NCBI RefSeq assembly: GCF_017811175.1
Contig: NZ_JACWIJ010000002.1
Span: 2,604,001-2,668,000 of the forward strand
Source: Melaminivora jejuensis
GTDB lineage: Bacteria > Pseudomonadota > Gammaproteobacteria > Burkholderiales > Burkholderiaceae_C
Length of the DNA: 64,000 bases
Direction of reading: 5' to 3'
The position numbers were made by a program, and so were the translations under genes. Below the pieces are notes generated by a model. That model was given only the letters and a program-made list of their open reading frames with translations, was not told the origin of the DNA and searched no databases. Positions 17,808 through 25,932 of this stretch are shown here, piece by piece (within the stretch, counting starts at the first letter, position 1; each line of letters opens with the position of its first letter).

Positions 17808-18842
17808 ATGACTGCCCACATCAAGCTCTACCCCTCGGGCCAGACGGTCACCTGCGACAGCGGCCAGACCGTGCTGGAGGCGCTGGAACGCGCCGGCTAC
17901 GCCCTGCCCAACAACTGCCGTGCCGGCGCCTGCGGCGAATGCAAGGTGCGCGTGCGCGCCGGCGAATTCGACCAGGGCTTCGTGCTCGACATGGCCCTGT
18001 CGCAGGACGAGCGCGCCCAGGGGTATGGCCTGATGTGCATGGCCAAGCCGCTGTCGCCCGAACTCGAAATCGAGTGGGGCACAGCGGATGCCAAGCCCAA
18101 ATTGTTCCCGCCGCGCGAGTCGCAGTACGCCGTGCTGGTCGATCGCATCGCCCGCACGCCGCGCATCACTGAGTTCGTGCTGCGCCCGCTGGGCGAGCCG
18201 ATGCGCTTTTGGCCCGGGCAATACGTGCAATTGGGCGACCACTCGCGCGGCATCCCGGTGCGCAGCTACTCGCTGGCCAGCGCCCCGCGCCCGGACGGCG
18301 AGATCAAGCTGCAGGTCACGCGCGTCGATGCCGACGAGGCCAACACCCCTGCCGGGCGCACCAGCCGCTGGCTGCACGACGAGGTGCAGCTGGGTGACCA
18401 GCTGCGCTTTTCCGGCCCGCACGGCACCTTCATCGGCGACCCTTCCGTCGATACGCCGGTGCTGTGCCTGGCCGCCGGCTCGGGCCTGGCGCCCATCCTG
18501 TCGCTGACCGAGGCCGCGCTGCGCCGGGGCTACGCCCGGCCCGTGACGCTGATGTTCTCGGCGCGCGAGGCGGCCGACCTGTACGACCAGGGCCTGATGC
18601 GCTACTGGCAGGCACGCCACCCCAATTTCCGCTACCTGCCCACGCTCACGCGCGGCCAGCAGGACGGCATGGCGCAGGGCCGCATCCCGCACATCCTGGG
18701 CCAGCATTTCCCCGACCTGAGCGGCTACAGCGTCTTCATCGCCGGCACCACCGGTTTCGTCGATGATTGCGTGGCCGCCGCCCGCGCCCTGGGCGCGGTG
18801 GAGCCGCAGATCCATACCGAGGGCTTTTTTGCCCAGGCCTGA
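17808..18842 (+). CDS. Ferredoxin-NAD(P)H reductase for the diiron oxygenase
   Basis: A 344-aa electron-transfer protein. Residues 1-90 are a plant-type [2Fe-2S] domain with cysteines in [12 protein letters not shown] and CMAKP; a flavin domain (RSYSLASAP) and an NAD-binding domain ([12 protein letters not shown]) follow. The domain order is the reverse of PaaE, which has its ferredoxin at the C-terminus, so it is not a PaaE duplicate. It presumably delivers electrons to the oxygenase encoded just upstream. GAGGA overlaps the preceding stop and serves as ribosome site. Confidence 0.87.
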   Translation: MTAHIKLYPSGQTVTCDSGQTVLEALERAGYALPNNCRAGACGECKVRVRAGEFDQGFVLDMALSQDERAQGYGLMCMAKPLSPELEIEWGTADAKPKLFPPRESQYAVLVDRIARTPRITEFVLRPLGEPMRFWPGQYVQLGDHSRGIPVRSYSLASAPRPDGEIKLQVTRVDADEANTPAGRTSRWLHDEVQLGDQLRFSGPHGTFIGDPSVDTPVLCLAAGSGLAPILSLTEAALRRGYARPVTLMFSAREAADLYDQGLMRYWQARHPNFRYLPTLTRGQQDGMAQGRIPHILGQHFPDLSGYSVFIAGTTGFVDDCVAAARALGAVEPQIHTEGFFAQA

Positions 18843-18919
18843 CAGGCCCGGCGCAGACACCGCCCCCCACGCACACCGCAATACCGCAAGCAAGAACGAA
18901 CCAAGGAAGGAAGCCCCCG

Positions 18920-19930
18920 ATGTACACCCAGGCCATGGATTTGATGGGCAAGGACGCTAGCGCCGCCCCGGCCCTGCGCAGCGCGCAGGACATGCAGCTG
19001 CAGGAGCGCTTCGACGCGCGCATCGACGCCGGCGAGTTCATCGAAGCCAAGGACTGGATGCCCGAGAACTACCGCCGCACGCTGGTGCGCCAGATCAGCC
19101 AGCACGCGCACTCAGAGATCGTCGGCATGTTGCCCGAGGGCAACTGGATCTCGCGCGCGCCCACGCTCAAGCGCAAGGCCATCTTGCTGGCCAAGGTGCA
19201 GGACGAGGGCGGGCACGGCCTGTACCTGTACTCGGCCGCCGAGACGCTGGGCACCTCGCGCGACCAGATGCTCGATGCACTGCACTCGGGCCGCGCCAAG
19301 TACAGCTCCATCTTCAACTACCCCACGCTCACCTGGGCCGACGTGGGCGTGATCGGCTGGCTGGTCGATGGCGCGGCCATCATGAACCAGGTGCCGATCT
19401 GCCGCTGCTCCTACGGCCCGTATGCGCGCGCCATGGTGCGCATCTGCCGCGAAGAAAGCTTTCACCAGCGCCAGGGCTACGACGCGCTGCTGACCATGAT
19501 GCAGCGCGGCACCGACGCCCAGCGCGCCATGGTGCAGGACGCGGTGAACCGCTGGTGGTGGCCGTCGCTGATGATGTTCGGTCCGCCCAACGAGCAATCG
19601 CCCAACACCGCGCAATCCATGCGCTGGGGCATCAAGCGCATCTCCAACGACGAGCTGCGCCAGAAGTTCGTCGATGCCACCGTGCCGCAGGCCAAGGTGC
19701 TGGGCGTGCAGCTGCCCGACCCGGATCTGAAGTGGAACGACGAGCGCGGCCAGCACGACTTCGGCGCCATCGACTGGGCCGAGTTCTGGCGCGTGGTCGG
19801 TGGCGACGGCCCGTGCAACCGCGAGCGCCTGGCCGCGCGCGTCAAGGCCTGGGACGACGGCGCCTGGGTGCGCGAGGCTGCCCTGGCGCATGCCGCCAAG
19901 AGCGCCGAGACGCCACGCGCCGTGGCCTGA
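18920..19930 (+). CDS. paaA: Phenylacetyl-CoA 1,2-epoxidase subunit PaaA
   Basis: Catalytic diiron subunit of the PaaABCE multicomponent epoxidase (336 aa). Family stretches include [46 protein letters not shown] with a DExxH-type ligand set, and [13 protein letters not shown] with the second. A strong ribosome site (AAGGAAGGAAG) precedes the ATG. Confidence 0.96.
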   Translation: MYTQAMDLMGKDASAAPALRSAQDMQLQERFDARIDAGEFIEAKDWMPENYRRTLVRQISQHAHSEIVGMLPEGNWISRAPTLKRKAILLAKVQDEGGHGLYLYSAAETLGTSRDQMLDALHSGRAKYSSIFNYPTLTWADVGVIGWLVDGAAIMNQVPICRCSYGPYARAMVRICREESFHQRQGYDALLTMMQRGTDAQRAMVQDAVNRWWWPSLMMFGPPNEQSPNTAQSMRWGIKRISNDELRQKFVDATVPQAKVLGVQLPDPDLKWNDERGQHDFGAIDWAEFWRVVGGDGPCNRERLAARVKAWDDGAWVREAALAHAAKSAETPRAVA

Positions 19931-19992
19931 AAAACAGCCAAATCGGCCGCAAACCATTGCCAGACAAGCGCTGGCAGCTATCAAAACAAAAG
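19930..19992 (-). repeat. Dispersed repeat, copy 6
   Basis: On the minus strand it reads TTTTGATAGCTGCCAGCGCT and then CTGGCAATGGTTTGCGGCCG. It fills the gap between paaA and paaB, beginning at the paaA stop codon. Confidence 0.8.
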
Positions 19993-20025
19993 TATTCAAG
20001 ACCTGATCGGACACCCGCAGACACC

Positions 20026-20337
20026 ATGAGCACCACCCCCGACACCGCCGCCCCCGCCAACGAATGGCCTCTGTGGGAAGTTTTCGTGCGCAGCAAGGCC
20101 GGCCTGGATCACAAGCACTGCGGCAGCCTGCACGCCGCCGACGCCAAGATGGCCATCCAGATGGCGCGCGACGTCTATACCCGGCGCCAGGAAGGCACCA
20201 GCGTCTGGGTCGTGCCTTCGGCGCAGATCGTCGCCAGCGACCCGGCGGACAAGGACGCCTACTTCGACCCCGCCGAGGACAAGGTCTATCGCCACCCCAC
20301 CTTCTACGTCCTGCCCAAGGCCGTGGATCACATGTAA
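20026..20337 (+). CDS. paaB: Phenylacetyl-CoA epoxidase subunit PaaB
   Basis: A small (103 aa) structural subunit of the epoxidase. WPLWEVFVRSKAGLDHKHCG, then MARDVYTRRQEGTSVWVV and the terminal PTFYVLPKAVDHM are diagnostic. Order paaA-paaB-paaC is canonical; the repeat copy before it is the only irregularity. Confidence 0.95.
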   Translation: MSTTPDTAAPANEWPLWEVFVRSKAGLDHKHCGSLHAADAKMAIQMARDVYTRRQEGTSVWVVPSAQIVASDPADKDAYFDPAEDKVYRHPTFYVLPKAVDHM

Positions 20338-20350
20338 GGAGGCGCGCCAC

Positions 20351-21121
20351 ATGCAAAGCATCCGCATCGGCAGCGAGCCGCAGTTCCAGTACCTGCTGCG
20401 CCTGGGTGATACCTGCCTGATCCTGGCCCAGCGCATCAGCGAGTGGTGCGGCCACGCGCCCATCCTGGAAGAAGACATCGCCCTGTCCAACATGGCGCTG
20501 GATCTGATCGGCCAGGCGCGCGCGCTGCTCACGCGCGCCGGCGAACTCGACGGGCGCGGCCACGACGAGGATCAACTGGCCTTTTTGCGCGGCGAGGGCG
20601 ACTACCGCAACGTCACCCTGGCCGAGCTGCCGCGCGGCGACTTCGCCGCCACCTGCCTGCGCAACGTCATGCTGGCCACGCTGCTCAAGCTGCTGTGGCA
20701 GCGCCTGCAGGACTCCAGCGACGCCGAGCTGGCCGCCATCGCCGGCAAGGCCGTCAAGGAGGCGCGCTACCACCAGCAGCACGCTGCCGACTGGGTGGTG
20801 CGCCTGGGCGACGGCACCGAGGAGTCGCGCCGGCGCATGGAAGACGCGCTGTCCCAGCTGTGGCCCTACAGCGCCGAGCTGTTCGAGCAGGACGCCATCG
20901 ACGAGGCTGCACTGGCCAGCGGCCTGGGGCCGCGCTGGGCCGACCTGCAGGGCGAGTGGCAGTCCGAGATGCAGACCATCCTGTCCGCCGCCGACCTGAG
21001 CGCTCCCGAACTGACGGCCTTTCGCAGCACCGGCAAGCACGGCATCCACAGCGAGCACATGGGCCGCATCCTGGCCGAGATGCAGTATCTGCAGCGCTCC
21101 TTCCCCGGAGGCGCCTGGTGA
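20351..21121 (+). CDS. paaC: Phenylacetyl-CoA epoxidase subunit PaaC
   Basis: A 256-aa ferritin-fold partner of PaaA, structural rather than catalytic. It contains LRLGDTCLILAQRISEWCGHAP, EDIALSNMALDLIGQAR, EDQLAFLRGEGDYRNV and RYHQQHAADWVVRLGDGT. Ribosome site AAGGAGG lies 8-10 bases before the ATG. The stop overlaps the GTG start of paaD by 4 bases (GTGA). Confidence 0.95.
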   Translation: MQSIRIGSEPQFQYLLRLGDTCLILAQRISEWCGHAPILEEDIALSNMALDLIGQARALLTRAGELDGRGHDEDQLAFLRGEGDYRNVTLAELPRGDFAATCLRNVMLATLLKLLWQRLQDSSDAELAAIAGKAVKEARYHQQHAADWVVRLGDGTEESRRRMEDALSQLWPYSAELFEQDAIDEAALASGLGPRWADLQGEWQSEMQTILSAADLSAPELTAFRSTGKHGIHSEHMGRILAEMQYLQRSFPGGAW

Positions 21122-21648
21122 GCCATACCCTGGCCAGCGCCGGCCAGCGCGTGCAGCAGGCCTGGGCCGTGCTGCACACCGTGCCCGACCCGGAGGTGCC
21201 GGCGATCTCGCTGTGCGACCTGGGCATCGTGCGCGACGTGCGCGAGGGTGCGGACGGCGTGCTGGACATCGTGCTGACGCCCACCTACTCGGGCTGCCCG
21301 GCCACCGAGGTCATCGAGGCCGACGTGCGCGCCGCGCTGGACGCCGCCGGCCTGGGGCCGGTGCAGGTGCTGCTGCAGCGCGCCCCGGCCTGGACGACGG
21401 ACTGGATCAGCGCCGCCGGACGCGAGAAGCTGCGCGCCTACGGCATCGCCCCGCCCGGCCCGGTGGCTGCCGACGCCGCCCGGCCCCTGGTCTTCATGCC
21501 CCGGCGCCCGCCCGAGTCCGGCATCGCCTGCCCGCGCTGCGCCAGCACGCACACCGAGCGCCTGTCGGCCTTCGGCTCCACGGCCTGCAAGGCACTGTGG
21601 CGCTGCCTGAGCTGCCGCGAGCCGTTCGAGCATTTCAAGCCGATCTGA
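21118..21648 (+). CDS. paaD: Phenylacetate degradation protein PaaD (Fe-S/assembly type)
   Basis: A 176-aa DUF59/MIP18-type protein needed for maturation of the epoxidase. The N-terminal domain shows VPDPEVPAISLCDLGIVRDV and TPTYSGCPATEVIEADV; the C-terminus has a zinc-ribbon-like set CPRC...CKALWRCLSCREPF. It starts at a GTG overlapping the paaC stop, an arrangement seen for translationally coupled subunits. Confidence 0.94.
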   Translation: MSHTLASAGQRVQQAWAVLHTVPDPEVPAISLCDLGIVRDVREGADGVLDIVLTPTYSGCPATEVIEADVRAALDAAGLGPVQVLLQRAPAWTTDWISAAGREKLRAYGIAPPGPVAADAARPLVFMPRRPPESGIACPRCASTHTERLSAFGSTACKALWRCLSCREPFEHFKPI

Positions 21649-21681
21649 TGCGCCAGGCCACATCCGCTCGACCCGCTTCCA

Positions 21682-21711
21682 GCTCCCTCTCCCGCTTGCG
21701 GGAGAGGGAGC
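21682..21711. repeat. REP-like palindrome between paaD and paaE
   Basis: GCTCCCTCTCCCGC and GCGGGAGAGGGAGC are 14-nt perfect arms with only TT between them. This is the common proteobacterial CCCTCTCCC/GGGAGAGGG type of extragenic palindrome. It may stabilise upstream mRNA or partly attenuate paaE. Confidence 0.75.
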
Positions 21712-21748
21712 GCGGCCACGTCGCATTCCACTCCTCTTCCTCCCTTCC

Positions 21749-22837
21749 ATGAGCGTCACCTTCCACCCCCTGCGCGTGCGCGCCATCGAGCCTGATACGC
21801 CCGAGGCCGTCATCGTCACCTTCGACGTCCCACCCGCGCTGCGCCCGGTCTTCGGCTTCATCCAGGGCCAGTACCTGACGCTGCGCACGCGCGTCGATGG
21901 CCAGGACTTGCGCCGCTCCTACTCGATCTGCGCCGGCGTCGATGACGCGCACCTGCGCGTGGGCGTGCGCCGGGTCAACGGCGGCGTGTTCTCCAACTGG
22001 CTGCACACCGAGCTGAAACCCGGCGACAGCATCGATGTCATGGCGCCGCAGGGGCGCTTCTACGTACCGCTGGACGCCGACGCGCGGCGCCACTACCTGG
22101 CCATCGCCGGGGGCAGCGGCATCACGCCCATCCTGTCCATCATCAAGACGGTGCTGGCGCGCGAGCCGGGCAGCCGCGTCACGCTGCTCTACGGTAACCG
22201 CAACCTGCAGTCCACCATGTTCAAAGAAGAGCTGGAGGATCTGAAGAACCGCTACCTGCAGCGCCTGGCCCTGCACCATGTGTTCTCGGCCGAGCAGACC
22301 GACGCCGGCCTGAACATGGGCCTGATGAACCGCGACAAGGTGGGCGAGTTCCTCGCCACGCTGATCGCGCCGGCCAGCATCGACGAGGTCTTCATCTGCG
22401 GCCCCTTCCAGATGAACGACGAGGCCGAGGCCGCCCTGCTGGCCGCCGGCGTGCCCGAGGAGCGCATCCACATCGAGCGCTTCGGCATTGCCCTGTCGCC
22501 TGCCGGCCAGGCCGGCGCCGTCGAGCACCGCGAGGCCCAGCCGGGGGATGCCGAGCAGTCCAGCATCACCATCGTGCGCGACGGCCTGTCGCGCGAGTTC
22601 AGCTACTCCAGCGGCCAGCCCAGCATCCTGGATGCGGCCTCGGCCGCCGGGTTGGAGGTGCCGTTTTCCTGCACCTCGGGCGTGTGCGGCACCTGCCGCG
22701 CCAAGTGCCTGGAGGGCGAGGTGCGCATGGAGCGCAACTTCGCGCTGGACAAGGCCGAGGTGGCTGCCGGCTTCGTGCTGACCTGCCAGTGCCGCCCGCT
22801 CACGCCGCGCGTGCTGCTGTCGTTCGACGAACGCTGA
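21749..22837 (+). CDS. paaE: Phenylacetyl-CoA epoxidase reductase subunit PaaE
   Basis: A 362-aa reductase delivering electrons from NADPH to PaaA. Flavin-binding RRSYSICAGVD, nucleotide-binding AGGSGITPILSIIK and a C-terminal [2Fe-2S] domain with CTSGVCGTCRAKCLEGEV and a last CQC are in the usual order. It is separated from paaD by a 100-bp gap with a REP-like palindrome. Confidence 0.95.
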   Translation: MSVTFHPLRVRAIEPDTPEAVIVTFDVPPALRPVFGFIQGQYLTLRTRVDGQDLRRSYSICAGVDDAHLRVGVRRVNGGVFSNWLHTELKPGDSIDVMAPQGRFYVPLDADARRHYLAIAGGSGITPILSIIKTVLAREPGSRVTLLYGNRNLQSTMFKEELEDLKNRYLQRLALHHVFSAEQTDAGLNMGLMNRDKVGEFLATLIAPASIDEVFICGPFQMNDEAEAALLAAGVPEERIHIERFGIALSPAGQAGAVEHREAQPGDAEQSSITIVRDGLSREFSYSSGQPSILDAASAAGLEVPFSCTSGVCGTCRAKCLEGEVRMERNFALDKAEVAAGFVLTCQCRPLTPRVLLSFDER

Positions 22838-22859
22838 TCCGAGGAAGGCAGTCAAGACC

Positions 22860-23489
22860 ATGGCACGTGGACGCTCGGCCCACTACGACGACCAGCGCGA
22901 GCTGATCCTGGAGCGCGCGGCGCACCTGTTCGCCCGCCAGGGCTACAGCGGCACCTCGATGAACCAGGTGGCTGAGGCCTGCGGCCTGTCCAAGCCGGCG
23001 CTCTACCACTACTTTCGCGACAAGTACGCCCTGCTGGTACACATCGCCGAGGAGCATGTCAGCCGCCTGCAGGAGCTGGTCGAGGAGGTCGATACCCTGC
23101 AGCTGGCGCCCGAGCCGCGCCTGCGCCTGCTGATCGAGCGCTTCGTGCTCGAATACGCGCGCGCCCGCGACGCGCACCGCGTGCTGACCGAGGACGTGAG
23201 ATTCCTCACCGAGGAGGATCAGGCGCGCATCCTGGGCACCGAGCGCAGCGTGGTCGGCCATTTCGCCAGCGCCATCGGCCAGCAGTGGCCGCACATCGGC
23301 ACGGCGCGGCTGACCAAGCCCACGACCATGCTGCTGTTCGGCATGATCAACTGGATGTTCACCTGGCTGCGCCCCGAGGGCAGCCTGACCCACGAAGACC
23401 TGGCGCCCATGGTGGCCGACCTGTTCTTCGGCGGCGTGCCGGCCATGCGGGCACCTGCCCACCTGCAGGAGCCCGAGCGCCAGGACTGA
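22860..23489 (+). CDS. paaR: TetR-family repressor PaaR
   Basis: A 209-aa TetR-type regulator. The N-terminal helix-turn-helix spans residues 33-52 (SMNQVAEACGLSKPALYHYF). Its position as the last gene after paaE and the three matching palindromes in the cluster make it the likely repressor of phenylacetate catabolism, with an aryl-CoA as probable inducer. Since it sits behind operator 2 it should be autoregulated. Confidence 0.88.
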   Translation: MARGRSAHYDDQRELILERAAHLFARQGYSGTSMNQVAEACGLSKPALYHYFRDKYALLVHIAEEHVSRLQELVEEVDTLQLAPEPRLRLLIERFVLEYARARDAHRVLTEDVRFLTEEDQARILGTERSVVGHFASAIGQQWPHIGTARLTKPTTMLLFGMINWMFTWLRPEGSLTHEDLAPMVADLFFGGVPAMRAPAHLQEPERQD

Positions 23490-23520
23490 GGCGCGCCGCC
23501 CCAGTCCACAGTGTCATTTT

Positions 23521-23537
23521 CGACCGACAGGTCAGGG
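23521..23537. promoter_or_regulatory. PaaR-like operator 3
   Basis: CGACCGACAGGTCAGGG, sharing CGACCGACNGRTCRG with the other two sites though its right arm is degenerate. It lies about 105 bases before the transporter binding-protein gene. Confidence 0.6.
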
Positions 23538-23641
23538 CTTTGCCCGGGGTGCAAACCGCCTGTTTGGCTCCATGATTCGCCGCCTTGCCGATTTTTTTAT
23601 CGATTTTTTCTCAACGCCCCATCCACACAAGGAGACATACC

Positions 23642-24793
23642 ATGAAAAAGACCTGCATCGCCCTGGCCCTGGCCGCCATTGGCGCCTTCACCGGCAGCGC
23701 CGCGCTGGCCGACATCAACGTCGGCGTCACCGTCTCGGCCACCGGCCCGGCAGCATCGCTGGGCATTCCCGAGAAGAACACCATCGCCCTGATGCCGCGC
23801 ACCATCGCCGGCGAGAAGGTGAACTACATCGTCCTGGACGACGGCTCGGACACCACCAACGGCGTGTCCAACACGCGCAAGCTGATCAGCGAGAACAAGG
23901 TGGACATCATCCTGGGCTCCAGCACCACCCCGGTGTCGCTGGCGATGATCGACGTGGTCTCCGAGGCCAAGACACCCATGATCTCCATGGCCGCCTCGGC
24001 GCGCATCGTCGAGCCCATGGACGAGAAGAAGAAGTGGGTCTTCAAGACGCCCCAGAACGACATCATGATGTCGCTGGCGATCGCCGAGCACATGGCGGCG
24101 GCGGGCGTGAAGACGGTGGGCTTCATCGGCTTCTCCGACGCCTACGGCGAGGGCTGGCACCAGGAGTTCGTCAAGGCCGCCGAGATCAAGAAGCTCAAGA
24201 TCGTCGCCAACGAGCGCTACAACCGCACCGACACTTCGGTGACCGGCCAGGTGCTCAAGATCATGGCCGCCAAGCCCGATGCGGTGCTGGTGGCCGGCTC
24301 GGGCACGCCCGCCGCACTGCCGCAAAAGACGCTCAAGGAGCGCGGCTACGCCGGCAAGTACTACCAGACGCACGGCGTGGCCAATGCCGACTTCCTGCGC
24401 GTGGGCGGCAAGGACGTGGAAGGCACGCTGCTGCCCGCCGGCCCGGTGCTGGTGGCCGACCAGCTGCCGGCCAGCCACCCGGTCAGGGCCTCGGCCATGG
24501 CCTACGTCAAGGCCTACGAGGACGCGCACGGCAAGGGCAGCGTGTCCACCTTCGGCGCGCACGGCTGGGATTCGGGCGTGCTGATGGCCGCTGCCGTGCC
24601 CGAGGCGCTCAAGAAGGCCAAGCCCGGCACGCCCGAGTTCCGCGCCGCGCTGCGCGATGCGCTGGAGCAGCTCAAGGAAGTGCCCGGCGCGCACGGCATC
24701 TTCACCATGTCGCCCAACGACCACCTGGGCCTGGATCAGCGCGCCCGCGTGATGGTCAAGATCGAAAACGGCACCTGGAAGTACCAGCCCTGA
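23642..24793 (+). CDS. ABC transporter periplasmic binding protein (LivJ/aromatic acid type)
   Basis: A 383-aa periplasmic ligand-binding protein of the type I (Leu/Ile/Val-binding) fold. Signal peptide residues 1-23 end in SAALADI. Typical stretches are INVGVTVSATGPAASLGIPE, DDGSDTTNGVSNTRKLI, and GFIGFSDAYGEGWHQEF. Ribosome site AAGGAGA. As the transporter follows paaR and a PaaR-like operator, phenylacetate or a related aromatic acid is the likely ligand, not an amino acid; this is an inference from context. Confidence 0.9.
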   Translation: MKKTCIALALAAIGAFTGSAALADINVGVTVSATGPAASLGIPEKNTIALMPRTIAGEKVNYIVLDDGSDTTNGVSNTRKLISENKVDIILGSSTTPVSLAMIDVVSEAKTPMISMAASARIVEPMDEKKKWVFKTPQNDIMMSLAIAEHMAAAGVKTVGFIGFSDAYGEGWHQEFVKAAEIKKLKIVANERYNRTDTSVTGQVLKIMAAKPDAVLVAGSGTPAALPQKTLKERGYAGKYYQTHGVANADFLRVGGKDVEGTLLPAGPVLVADQLPASHPVRASAMAYVKAYEDAHGKGSVSTFGAHGWDSGVLMAAAVPEALKKAKPGTPEFRAALRDALEQLKEVPGAHGIFTMSPNDHLGLDQRARVMVKIENGTWKYQP

Positions 24794-24840
24794 TGCAGTT
24801 GGCGGCCTGATGGCCTGATGGCCTGACGACCGCCTGGCCT

Positions 24841-24867
24841 GGCCTGCCCTGGCCGGCCAGGCAGGCC
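24841..24867 (+). repeat. Intercistronic stem-loop after the binding-protein gene
   Basis: GGCCTGCCCTGGCC and GGCCAGGCAGGCC pair over 13 bp with one bulged C. Such stems after binding-protein genes often protect the abundant upstream mRNA. Preceded by short direct repeats of GGCCTGAT. Confidence 0.6.
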
Positions 24868-24903
24868 GGGCCGCCCTGCCCGCCCATAACGAAAGAGACA
24901 ACC

Positions 24904-25932
24904 ATGGATTTCCAGATTGCCCTGCTGCTGGGGCAGGACGGGCTGGTCAACGGGGCCATCTACGGCCTGATGGCGCTGGCGTTGGTGCTGGTGTTTTCCG
25001 TGACCCGCGTGATCTTCATTCCCCAGGGCGAGTTCGTCGCCTTTGGCGCACTGTCGCTGGCCATGCTGCAGATGGGCCGCGTGCCGCCCACGCTGTGGCT
25101 GCTGGCCGGCCTGTCGGTGGCGGTGCTGGCCGTCGAGGCCTGGCGCGCAAGCCGGGGCACCGCCGTGAACTGGTTTGCCACGCTCGGCTGGTGCGTGGCC
25201 CTGCCCGGCCTGGTGGCCGCCATGACACTGCTGTGGCAGCCGCAGCAGCTGTGGGCGCAAAGCCTGATCACGCTGCTCTTGATCGCGCCGCTGGGGCCGC
25301 TGCTGTACCGCCTGATCTACCGCCCGCTGGCCGGTGCGACCACGCTGATGCTGCTCATCGTCTCGGTCGCGCTGCACCTGGTTCTGGTGGGCGCAGGGCT
25401 GTTGTTCTTCGGCGCCGAAGGCTCGCGCACGCCAGCCTTCTCGGAGGCGTCGTTCCAGTGGGGCGAGATGAACATCTCCGGCCAGTTCCTGGTGGTGCTG
25501 GGCACGACAGCGGCGCTGGTGCTGGTGCTGTTCCTGTTCTTCGAGCGCACCATGGTCGGCAAGGCGCTGCGCGCCGTGGCCGTGAACCGCGTGGGCGCGC
25601 GCCTGATGGGCATCCCGACCGACATGTCGGGCGACGTGAGCTTTGCCCTGGCCGCGGTCATCGGCGGCATCTCGGGCCTCTTGATCGGCCCCATCACCAC
25701 GATCTACTACGAGACGGGTTTTCTGATCGGCCTCAAGGGCTTCGTCGCCGCCATCGTCGGCGGGCTGGCCAGCTATCCGCTGGCGCTGGCCGGGGCGCTG
25801 CTGGTCGGCCAGCTCGAATCGTTTTCCTCCTTCTGGGCCAGCGCATACAAGGAAGTGCTGGTCTTCACCCTGATCATCCCTGTGCTGTGGTGGCGCTCGC
25901 GCGGCAGCCGCCATGTGGAGGACGAAGAATGA
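24904..25932 (+). CDS. livH: Branched-chain-type ABC transporter permease LivH
   Basis: A 342-aa inner membrane permease. It starts DFQIALLLGQDGLVNGAIYG and shows GLMALALVLVFSVTRVIFIPQGEF, GKALRAVAVNRVGARLMGIP (the cytoplasmic loop that docks the ATPases) and GLKGFVAAIVGGLASYPLA, all typical of LivH. Its stop overlaps the next ATG. Confidence 0.92.
   Translation: MDFQIALLLGQDGLVNGAIYGLMALALVLVFSVTRVIFIPQGEFVAFGALSLAMLQMGRVPPTLWLLAGLSVAVLAVEAWRASRGTAVNWFATLGWCVALPGLVAAMTLLWQPQQLWAQSLITLLLIAPLGPLLYRLIYRPLAGATTLMLLIVSVALHLVLVGAGLLFFGAEGSRTPAFSEASFQWGEMNISGQFLVVLGTTAALVLVLFLFFERTMVGKALRAVAVNRVGARLMGIPTDMSGDVSFALAAVIGGISGLLIGPITTIYYETGFLIGLKGFVAAIVGGLASYPLALAGALLVGQLESFSSFWASAYKEVLVFTLIIPVLWWRSRGSRHVEDEE

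Noticed and set aside
14723..17824. 1033-codon open frame antisense to paaI, paaK and the diiron oxygenase
   Set aside because: Low-complexity composition, no domain, crosses three well-supported sense genes and a terminator.
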